Assembly (NCBI RefSeq): GCF_008039565.1
Contig: NZ_VDUX01000003.1
Coordinates: 310,001-374,000 of the forward strand
Origin: Aeromicrobium terrae
Lineage (GTDB): Bacteria; Actinomycetota; Actinomycetes; Propionibacteriales; Nocardioidaceae
Direction: 5' to 3'
DNA: 64,000 bases
Part shown: positions 50,145 to 56,281 of the stretch, piece by piece
How positions within the stretch are numbered: position 1 is the stretch's first letter
How the letters are laid out: every line of letters begins with the position of its first letter
Made by a program: the position numbers and the translations under genes
Notes under the pieces: generated by a model
Databases searched by the model: none
The model's input: only the letters and a program-made list of their open reading frames with translations
Told to the model about the DNA's origin: nothing

Positions 50145-51217
50145 TGGGGCACCTTCGCGTCGTGATCTTGCGCCAGCTTCTCGAGAGCGCTGATGGCGCC
50201 CTTCAGCGTGCTGATCCGCACCAGCGTCAGACCGTGGTCGTCGCCCTTGAGCGCCTCGGCGCAGTTCTCGGCGGGCACGAGGAACACCTCGACGTCGTCC
50301 TTCGCAGCGCCGGCGATCTTCTGGCGGATGCCGCCGATCGGCCCGACGACGCCCTCGGGGCTGATCTCCCCCGTGCCGGCGACGCGCAGGCCGCCGGTGA
50401 GCGGACCCGGGGTCAGGCGGTCGTAGATGGCCAGCGCGAACATCGTGCCGGCGCTCGGGCCGCCGATGCTCGAGCCGACGTTGTTCGTGATCTTCACCGG
50501 GTAGTCGAAGCGCGACCCGAGGCCGACGCCCACCCGCGGCTTCTTCGGGTCCTTCGCGTCCGGCTTCGTGACGATGTCGAACGTCTTGGTCTCGCCCTTG
50601 CGGCGGATCTCGATCGACACCGTGTCACCGGGCTCGAGTCCGGAGACGCTGCGCACGACCTGCTCCGCGGTGGCCATCTTCTTGCCGTCGACGCTGAGGA
50701 TCTCGTCGTCGGTGCGCAGCGTGCCGGCGGCCGCGCCCTTCGCGTCGACGGACTTGACCAGCGGGATCTCCGGGACGGTGTAGCCCGCGGCCCGGAGGGC
50801 GGCGACGCGCGAGTTGTCCTTGGAGCTGGAGAGCTGCGCCGCGCCCTCGGCGTCGGACTGCTTCTGCGACTCCCCGTCGCGATAGACGAACGACTTCGGG
50901 ACGACGGCGGTGTCGTCGGAGAAGTACGTCTTCACGGCGTCGAAGATCGACAGCCTCGACTCCTCGCGGCTCACCGAGACGGTGGTGAAGTCGAGCGAGC
51001 CCTTGGTGTCGTCGTACGTCTTGACGTCGCTGCCGAACGTGAACATCGGCTTGCCCTCGAACTCGCCGAGCGTGTTGAACGCCGGGCCGGGCCGCATCGT
51101 CACGTAAGGAACCGGGACGAGGAACGCCACGCAGGACAGCACGATCACCGACAGCGCCGCCGTCAGCATGGTGGCGTAACGGGGGCTGGGTCCGGTGGGG
51201 TCGACCGCGTCTGGCAC
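50135..51217 (-). CDS. YlbL-like PDZ-Lon (S16) protease
   Basis: A 360-residue membrane-anchored protease. One N-terminal transmembrane helix (about 15-40, TMLTAALSVIVLSCVAFLVPVPYV), a PDZ domain (about 155-235, VKSVDAKGAAAGTLRTDDEILSVDGKKMATAEQVVRSVSGLEPGDTVSIEIRRKGE) and a C-terminal Lon-protease domain with the Ser in GGPSAGTMFALAIYDRL and Lys in GIRQKIAGA. Rv3194c homologue, cutting membrane or extracytoplasmic proteins. The GTG at 51217 lies 7 nt after TAGGCT (51225-51230), favouring a leaderless start over the TTG at 51244. Confidence 0.92.
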   Translation of the reverse strand: MPDAVDPTGPSPRYATMLTAALSVIVLSCVAFLVPVPYVTMRPGPAFNTLGEFEGKPMFTFGSDVKTYDDTKGSLDFTTVSVSREESRLSIFDAVKTYFSDDTAVVPKSFVYRDGESQKQSDAEGAAQLSSSKDNSRVAALRAAGYTVPEIPLVKSVDAKGAAAGTLRTDDEILSVDGKKMATAEQVVRSVSGLEPGDTVSIEIRRKGETKTFDIVTKPDAKDPKKPRVGVGLGSRFDYPVKITNNVGSSIGGPSAGTMFALAIYDRLTPGPLTGGLRVAGTGEISPEGVVGPIGGIRQKIAGAAKDDVEVFLVPAENCAEALKGDDHGLTLVRISTLKGAISALEKLAQDHDAKVPQCR

Positions 51218-51224
51218 GGGTATC

Positions 51225-51230
51225 AGCCTA
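51225..51230 (-). promoter_or_regulatory. -10 element, leaderless promoter of ylbL-like gene
   Basis: TAGGCT, minus strand, 7 nt before GTG 51217. A similar TAGGCTGAT lies upstream of the UPF0182 gene. Confidence 0.6.
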
Positions 51231-51304
51231 GAGACGCCCGGCAAGGGGCAGACGCAGGCGTCGCCGTGGTCCTACGGTGAGTTCATCGACCTCGGAGGCT
51301 TGCC

Positions 51305-51904
51305 ATGAGCAACCTGGACATGACGATCATGCTCGCGATCCACGACGCCCTGCGCCGCGACCTCGAGGAGGTGGCCCGGCGGGCCGCCCGGCCGAACAGC
51401 GGGCTCGAGGCCGCGGTCGGGTGGCAGCTGTTCTCGTCGTACCTGGACATCCACCACCGCGCCGAGGACGACCTGCTCTGGCCGATGCTGCAGGAGGTGC
51501 TCGTCGAACGCCCCGACGACCTCGCCCTCGTCGACTCGCTCGAGGAGGAGCACGCGCAGATCGACCCGATGCTCGCCGAGATCGACGCCGTGCTCCGAGG
51601 GGAGTCGTCCGAGTCGCTCGGCGACGTCGTCGACGCGCTCTGCACCGGGCTGCGCGCGCACCTGCAGCACGAGGAGCAGGACGGGCTGCCGCTCATCGAC
51701 GACGTGCTCTCCGGCGAGCAGTGGGCCACCTTCGGGATGAACTCCGGCGCCCGCGTCGCGCACGACGCCGCTCGGTTCGTGCCCTGGATGGTCAGCGCCG
51801 CCGATGATCCCGAGAGCTTCGTCGACCGCCTGCCTCCGCCGTTCCAGCAGGGCTACCGCGGCGGCTGGGCCGACGAGTACGCGAAGCTCAACGTTTGGGG
51901 CTAG
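51305..51904 (+). CDS. Hemerythrin-like domain protein
   Basis: A 199-residue four-helix bundle with the hemerythrin pattern: IHDALRRDLEEVARRA, SSYLDIHHRAEDDLLWPML, LEEEHAQIDPML, LCTGLRAHLQHEEQDGLPLIDDVL; His and Glu/Asp residues at the expected diiron ligands. Likely binds O2 or senses iron or redox state. TCGGAGGCTTGCC precedes the ATG. Sits between the YlbL gene and MoaE, flanked by an intergenic repeat. Confidence 0.88.
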   Translation: MSNLDMTIMLAIHDALRRDLEEVARRAARPNSGLEAAVGWQLFSSYLDIHHRAEDDLLWPMLQEVLVERPDDLALVDSLEEEHAQIDPMLAEIDAVLRGESSESLGDVVDALCTGLRAHLQHEEQDGLPLIDDVLSGEQWATFGMNSGARVAHDAARFVPWMVSAADDPESFVDRLPPPFQQGYRGGWADEYAKLNVWG

Positions 51905-51913
51905 CGAGTTCAC

Positions 51914-52019
51914 GGTGGTCGAGTAGCGCCGAGGAACGAGGCGCGTATCGAGACCACATCGACTGGTGGTCTCGATACACGCCCAGCTCGCTGGCGCTCG
52001 CGGGCGCACTCGACCACCG
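51914..52019. repeat. Dispersed palindromic intergenic repeat, copy 3
   Basis: GGTGGTCGAGT...CGTATCGAGACCAC faces GTGGTCTCGATAC...CACTCGACCACC, the longest and most symmetric copy of the family; the arms contain GCTCGCTGGCGCTCGC. Confidence 0.75.
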
Positions 52020-52027
52020 AGTGGTTA

Positions 52028-52450
52028 CTAGTCGGCGTGCACCCAGGTGGCGTCGCCGCTGGTGTACGTCTGGTGCTTCCAGATCGGCACCTCGGACTTC
52101 AGGTCGTCGATGAGCCGACGCCCGGCCTCGAACGCCTCCTGCCGGTGCTGCGCCGAGATCGCGACGACGACGGCGAGGTCGCCGATCGCGAGGTCGCCCA
52201 CGCGATGCACGGCCGCCAGCGCGACCACGTTGATCTCCGCCGCGATCCGCTCGGCGACGTCGCGCAGCCGGTCGAGCACCGACGGATGCGCGCTGTAGCT
52301 CAGCTGCTGCACCTCGCGGTCCTCGTCGACCGTCCGGACCGTGCCTACGAACAGGGCGATGCCGCCGGCCGAAGGGTCACGCACAGCCTCGAAGACCTCG
52401 TCGAGGCTCAGCGGGGCGTCCCGGACGTCGAGCAGGCGGATGTCGGCCAC
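52028..52450 (-). CDS. moaE: Molybdopterin synthase catalytic subunit
   Basis: A 140-residue MoaE, inserting sulfur into precursor Z to make molybdopterin with MoaD. Family marks: GGIALFVGTVRTVDEDREVQQLSYSAHPSVLDRL, VVALAAVHRVGDLAIGDLAVVVAISAQHRQEAFEAGRRLIDDLKSEVPIWKHQTY, with the catalytic Lys in VPIWKHQTY. GTG at 52450 lies 6 nt after TACGAT (52457-52462), leaderless; 52474 is a less likely longer start. moaD is not adjacent. Confidence 0.92.
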   Translation of the reverse strand: MADIRLLDVRDAPLSLDEVFEAVRDPSAGGIALFVGTVRTVDEDREVQQLSYSAHPSVLDRLRDVAERIAAEINVVALAAVHRVGDLAIGDLAVVVAISAQHRQEAFEAGRRLIDDLKSEVPIWKHQTYTSGDATWVHAD

Positions 52451-52456
52451 CTGGCC

Positions 52457-52462
52457 ATCGTA
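52457..52462 (-). promoter_or_regulatory. -10 element, leaderless promoter of moaE
   Basis: TACGAT on the minus strand, 6 nt before the GTG. Confidence 0.6.
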
Positions 52463-52477
52463 TGGGGAGACCACGGT

Positions 52478-52516
52478 CGTTGAGCTTGTCGAAACGACGC
52501 TTCGACAAGCTCAACG
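52478..52516. repeat. CGTTGAGCTTGTCGAA palindromic repeat
   Basis: CGTTGAGCTTGTCGAA and its exact 16-bp complement flank a 7-nt loop ACGACGC. This type of hairpin is common between genes in many actinobacteria. It separates moaE from the Zn protease gene, whose promoter lies just downstream (TACGCT, 52555-52560). Confidence 0.8.
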
Positions 52517-52554
52517 TCCGTGTGCGCGCTAGAAGGTGGTGTGCACTCCCTGGG

Positions 52555-52560
52555 TACGCT
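52555..52560 (+). promoter_or_regulatory. -10 element, leaderless promoter of Zn protease gene
   Basis: TACGCT ends 6 nt before the ATG at 52567. Confidence 0.6.
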
Positions 52561-52566
52561 GGCGAC

Positions 52567-53856
52567 ATGGCCGACGAGGAGCCTCAGGACCCCGACAACC
52601 CCTACAAGGGCACGCCCATGGAGGGGTTGTTCGCCGCGCTCGGCGGTGCCGGTGGCGGGCAGGCGCCCGACCTGAGCGCCATCTTCGGCCAGCTGCAGCG
52701 GATGTTCCGCCCGCACGACGGCCCCATCGACTTCGAGATGGCCAAGGACGTCGCCCGTCACACGGTCGCGGCGGCAGGGCCCGACCCGTCGGTGCCGTCC
52801 AACCAGGCCAACGCCGTCGACGATGCCGTGCGCCTCGCGGAGACCTGGCTCGACCGGGTCACCGAGATGCCCGCCGGCGCCGACCGGTCCGTCGCCTGGA
52901 GCCGCGCCGAGTGGGTCGAGGCCACCGCCCCGACCTGGAAGACCCTGGTCGAGCCCATCGCCCAGCACGTGGTCGACGCCATGGGCACCGCGCTGCCCGA
53001 GGAGGCGCGCGCGATGGCCGGGCCGCTGATCGGCATCCTCAACCAGGCCGGTGGCGCGATGTTCGGCCAGGAGATCGGCCGCGCGCTGGCCGGTCTCGCC
53101 GGCGAGGTCGTCTCCTCCACGGACATCGGCCTGCCCCTCGGCCCCGAGCGCACCGCTGCCGTGCTGCCGCACAACGTCGCGGCGTTCGGCGAGGGCCTGG
53201 AGCACTCCGCCGCCGACATCCTCCTCTACGTGGTGCTGCGCGAGTGCGCCCACCACCGGCTGTTCCAGCACGCCGCGTGGCTGCGCCCGGCGCTCGTCGG
53301 CGCCATCGAGGAGTACGGCCGCGGCACCCGCATCGACATGTCCGCCATCGAGGCGAAGATGACCGAGCTCGACCTCTCCCAGCCCGACGAGATCGCCCAG
53401 GCGCTCCAGGGCGGGCTGTTCGAGCCGGAGCAGACGCCGGAGCAGCAGCGCGCGATCGAGCGGCTCGAGACGCTGCTCGCGCTGGTGGAGGGCTGGGTCG
53501 ACGAGGTCGTCCAGCAAGCCACCGCCGAGACCATGCCCGCCGCGGCCTCGCTGTCCGAGGCGATGCGCCGCCGCCGAGCCACCGGTGGACCGGCGGAGCA
53601 GACGTTCGCCCAGCTCGTCGGGCTGGAGCTGCGGCCGCGTCGGCTGCGCGAGGCCGCCACGCTGTGGGCCGCCCTGCGCGACCGCCAGGGCCCGGAGGCC
53701 CGCGACGCGGTGTGGAAGCACCCGGACCTCATGCCCACGACCGCCGACCTCGACGACCCGCTCGGGTTCGCGCAGGCCGAGCCCACGTCCGACGCCGACT
53801 TCGACGCCGCCCTCGGCGAGCTGCTCGACAGCGACGGCGACGCCCCCGAGGAGTGA
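52567..53856 (+). CDS. Zn-dependent metalloprotease (DUF2342, Rv3195-like)
   Basis: A 429-residue protein of the zincin-2/DUF2342 family: FEMAKDVARHTVAAAGPDPSVPSNQANAVDDAVRLAETWLDR, the active-site helix in VVLRECAHHRLFQHAAW with the HxxxH-like HHRLFQH and Glu, and a later ALVEGWVDEVVQQ element. Members are annotated coenzyme F420 biosynthesis-associated or putative hydrolase; proteolysis is by family. Leaderless ATG. GTGA overlap with the NUDIX gene. Confidence 0.9.
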   Translation: MADEEPQDPDNPYKGTPMEGLFAALGGAGGGQAPDLSAIFGQLQRMFRPHDGPIDFEMAKDVARHTVAAAGPDPSVPSNQANAVDDAVRLAETWLDRVTEMPAGADRSVAWSRAEWVEATAPTWKTLVEPIAQHVVDAMGTALPEEARAMAGPLIGILNQAGGAMFGQEIGRALAGLAGEVVSSTDIGLPLGPERTAAVLPHNVAAFGEGLEHSAADILLYVVLRECAHHRLFQHAAWLRPALVGAIEEYGRGTRIDMSAIEAKMTELDLSQPDEIAQALQGGLFEPEQTPEQQRAIERLETLLALVEGWVDEVVQQATAETMPAAASLSEAMRRRRATGGPAEQTFAQLVGLELRPRRLREAATLWAALRDRQGPEARDAVWKHPDLMPTTADLDDPLGFAQAEPTSDADFDAALGELLDSDGDAPEE

Positions 53857-54410
53857 GCCTCCACGCCGACGCCCGCGCCGTCCTCGAGGCGTGGGAAGCG
53901 CCGGACGACGAGCAGTCGCGCCTGCGTGCGCTCTACCTCCAGCATCTCGACGCCCAGCCCGACGGGCTCCTGCGCACCTGCCACCCGGACCACGTCACGG
54001 CGAGCACCTTGGTCATCTCGCACGACCACACCCGGGCGGTGCTGACCCTGCACGACATCGTGCGGCTGTGGCTGCAGACCGGCGGTCACTGCGAGGCCGA
54101 CGACCTCACGCTCGCCGACGCCGCGCTGCGTGAGGCCCGGGAGGAGACCGGCATCGACGACCTGGTCCTCGACCCGGTGCCCGTGCTGCTGTCGCGGCAC
54201 GAGGTGCCGTGCGGACCGGTCCGTCCGTCCCACCACCTCGACGTCCAGTTCGTCGCCGTGGCCCCCGAGGGAGCCGAGCCGGTGCGCAGCACCGAGTCGC
54301 TCGACCTCGCGTGGTTCCCGCTGGACGACCCGCCGGAGCCGACGGATCAGAGCGTGCGCGACCTCATCGCTGCTGCCAGCTCACGCCTTCGAGGAACCCC
54401 TTCGCCCTGA
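53853..54410 (+). CDS. NUDIX hydrolase
   Basis: A 185-residue NUDIX protein. The Nudix box region is GGHCEADDLTLADAALREAREETGIDDL, with the REAREE metal-binding core intact, and the frame continues to VRPSHHLDVQFVAVAPEGAEPVRSTESLDLAWFPLDDPPEPTDQSV. Substrate unknown. GTG start overlapping the metalloprotease stop. Its last 46 bp overlap the convergent M48-like gene. Confidence 0.9.
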   Translation: MSLHADARAVLEAWEAPDDEQSRLRALYLQHLDAQPDGLLRTCHPDHVTASTLVISHDHTRAVLTLHDIVRLWLQTGGHCEADDLTLADAALREAREETGIDDLVLDPVPVLLSRHEVPCGPVRPSHHLDVQFVAVAPEGAEPVRSTESLDLAWFPLDDPPEPTDQSVRDLIAAASSRLRGTPSP

Positions 54411-54855
54411 CCGTGTGCGGATAGGCCTCGACCAGCGCCCAGAACCGGGCGCTGTGGTTGGGCTCGATCAGGTGCGCCAGCTCGTGCAGGAGCACGTAGT
54501 CGATGACCCACTCCGGCATGCCCTTGAGCCGGTCGGACAGCCGGATGGTGCGATCGCCCGAGGTGCAGGAGCCCCACCGGGTTTTCTGGTTGGAGACCCA
54601 CCGCACGCTCGCCGGCACCGCGCGGCCGTCGAGCCAGCGCTCCGACAGCTCGGTGGCGCGCTCGAGCAGCTCGGTGTCGCTGGGCCGGGTGGCCTTCTCG
54701 CGGCGGTCGAGCCGCTCGACGAGGCTGCGGACGTGCCGCTGCTCCTCCTCGACGCTCAGGTGCGCCGGCACGAGCACGATCGTCTTGTCGCCCTCACGGT
54801 ACGCGCGGACCGTGCGCTTGCGCCGGCTGCTGCGCCGGATCTCCACCTCGCCCAT
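54364..54855 (-). CDS. M48/YgjP-like metallopeptidase
   Basis: A 163-residue DUF45/YgjP protein: RRTVRAYREGDKTIVLVPAHL, WVSNQKTRWGSCTSGDRTIRLSDRLKGMPEWVIDYVLLHELAHLIEPNHSARFWALVEAYP. The HELAH zinc motif plus NHSARFW are characteristic. TAGATT (54863-54868) ends 7 nt before the ATG: leaderless; the upstream extension to 55074 lies in the DnaA-box region and is rejected. Confidence 0.9.
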   Translation of the reverse strand: MGEVEIRRSSRRKRTVRAYREGDKTIVLVPAHLSVEEEQRHVRSLVERLDRREKATRPSDTELLERATELSERWLDGRAVPASVRWVSNQKTRWGSCTSGDRTIRLSDRLKGMPEWVIDYVLLHELAHLIEPNHSARFWALVEAYPHTVRAKGFLEGVSWQQR

Positions 54856-55237
54856 GCGTCTCAATCTAATCGGCGGCACCACCGGTCCCCTGACGCCACG
54901 AGACCTTTTCCACCGTCCACACCGACGGTCGGCGATCGGGCTGGTCACGGAGAGCCACCTGCCGCTGAGCCGGTCGTCGTCCACGTCCTGTCCACGCTCT
55001 GTCCACGGCTCGTCCACACCCGTTCTCGGCGATGCACACACGTTGTCCCCACAGTTATCCACAAGGGTGGACAACGATTTCGGAAAACCGTTGACGGGCT
55101 CGCCGCGACGCCTCTAGTCTGCCCCGCCGCGCCCGGAAAGGGGCCCCGAAACAGCCCCGCGTCGCACGGCCCCGCCTGCCCGGAATTCCGGCCTTTCTCC
55201 TCTAGCGTGTGAGCAGAACCACATCGGCGAGGAGGCC
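54856..55237. promoter_or_regulatory. Intergenic region with DnaA-box cluster
   Basis: A 382-bp gap with no ORF. It holds TTGTCCCCA (55043-55051), TTATCCACA (55055-55063, perfect consensus) and reverse TTGTCCACC (55066-55074), plus four GTCCAC half-boxes at about 54979-55018. A second -10, TAGCGT (55203-55208), lies upstream of the DUF5679 gene. Origin-like features such as dnaA/dnaN or rpmH are absent. Confidence 0.65.
54863..54868 (-). promoter_or_regulatory. -10 element, leaderless promoter of M48 gene
   Basis: TAGATT on the minus strand, 7 nt before the ATG at 54855. Confidence 0.6.
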
Positions 55238-55399
55238 ATGATGTCGGAAACGTGGAGCGGCGAGTTCTACTGCGTCAAGTGCAAGGACAAGCGCGAGGCC
55301 ACCGGCGAGGTGCAGGTGAGCGACAAGGGCACGCGCATGGCCAAGGGCATCTGCCCTGTCTGCGGCACCAAGCTGAACCGGATCCTCGGCAAGGCCTGA
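55238..55399 (+). CDS. DUF5679 zinc-ribbon protein (53 aa)
   Basis: A 53-residue protein: MMSETWSGEFYCVKCKDK, a VQVSDKGTRMAKG middle and GICPVCGTKLNRIL, i.e. two CxxC pairs forming a zinc ribbon. This is DUF5679, conserved in actinobacteria in front of such blocks; function unknown. GGAGGCC precedes the first ATG; a second ATG follows directly. A GC hairpin lies after the stop. Too short for many ORF cut-offs, but homology and RBS support it. Confidence 0.88.
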   Translation: MMSETWSGEFYCVKCKDKREATGEVQVSDKGTRMAKGICPVCGTKLNRILGKA

Positions 55400-55410
55400 C
55401 CCTGGACGTC

Positions 55411-55450
55411 ACGTGTGGACGGCCGGCTCGTCAGTCGGCCGTCCACACGT
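55411..55450 (+). terminator. 15-bp perfect hairpin terminator
   Basis: ACGTGTGGACGGCCG and its complement around a 10-nt loop, 12 nt past the DUF5679 stop; it lies just before the ThiF-like gene. Confidence 0.8.
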
Positions 55451-55462
55451 CAGCCTGGCGGC

Positions 55463-56281
55463 ATGACGCACCTGCGGCCCGTCGTCCGGCCAGGCTCCCC
55501 GCTGCTGCGGCGTGACGCCGCGCACCTGCAGATCGGCACCACTCCTGGTGTGGTCGTGCCCGACCGGCCCGGTCTGCTCGCGTTCCTGCGCCTGCTCGAC
55601 GGCGTCCGCGACCTCGACCGGCTGCGCAGCCTGGCCCGTTCCGAGGTCCCCGAGCTGGACGTCGACCCCACCGAGGTCCTGCGGCCGTTGATCGCCGCCG
55701 GCGCCGTCGTCGACGCCTCCCGGCTCCGTCCGCAGCCGGTGCGGCTCGCGGTGTCGGTGCACGTCGATCCCGCCGCCCACCGGTTCGGGAGCCTCGTGCG
55801 CGGCGCGCTCACCGACGTCGGCGTGCGCGACCTCGACGCCCCCGACCCGGACCTCCTCGTCGTGGTCAGCTGCGGCGAGCCCGGGCGCGCGGTGTTCTCC
55901 GCGGCCGCCCGCCAGTCCGTCTGCCACCTGCCCGTGGTGCTCGACGACGACCGCGTACGTCTCGGCCCGCTCGTCCGCCCCGGTCTGACGCCGTGCCTCG
56001 GCTGCCTCGACCTGACCCGCGCCGACTGGGACCCCGCCTGGCCGGTGCTCCTGCACCAGCTCGGCCGCCCCGGCCATCTGGCCGCACCCCCAGTCGTCGA
56101 CCCGGTGCTGCTGCACGTCGCGGCGGCCGAGGTCGCGTCGGAGGTCCGGGCGCTGGCCACCGGACGGTCGCTGCCCACGTCCGGAGCCGTCCTGGCTCTC
56201 GGCCCCGCGCACGACGCTCGCGACTCCTGGCCGGTGGCGTTCCACCACGCCTGCGGGTGCGCCCTCCTGCCCGCGGCCTAG
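55463..56281 (+). CDS. ThiF-like / cyclodehydratase-like protein (Rv3196-like)
   Basis: A 272-residue protein related to the E1-like (ThiF) and TOMM cyclodehydratase leader-binding group. An N-terminal region (RRDAAHLQIGTTPGVVVPDRPGLLAFLRLLDGVRDLDRL) resembles a peptide-clamp domain; zinc-type cysteines appear in LTPCLGCLDLT and HACGCALL. The ATP-binding core of true E1 is not clear. Rv3196 counterpart; a modified-peptide role is inferred only. Shared CTAG double stop with the convergent LuxR gene. Confidence 0.8.
   Translation: MTHLRPVVRPGSPLLRRDAAHLQIGTTPGVVVPDRPGLLAFLRLLDGVRDLDRLRSLARSEVPELDVDPTEVLRPLIAAGAVVDASRLRPQPVRLAVSVHVDPAAHRFGSLVRGALTDVGVRDLDAPDPDLLVVVSCGEPGRAVFSAAARQSVCHLPVVLDDDRVRLGPLVRPGLTPCLGCLDLTRADWDPAWPVLLHQLGRPGHLAAPPVVDPVLLHVAAAEVASEVRALATGRSLPTSGAVLALGPAHDARDSWPVAFHHACGCALLPAA

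Noticed and set aside
54979..55074. Chromosomal origin of replication
   Set aside because: DnaA boxes are present, but dnaA, dnaN, rpmH and AT-rich unwinding DNA are missing.
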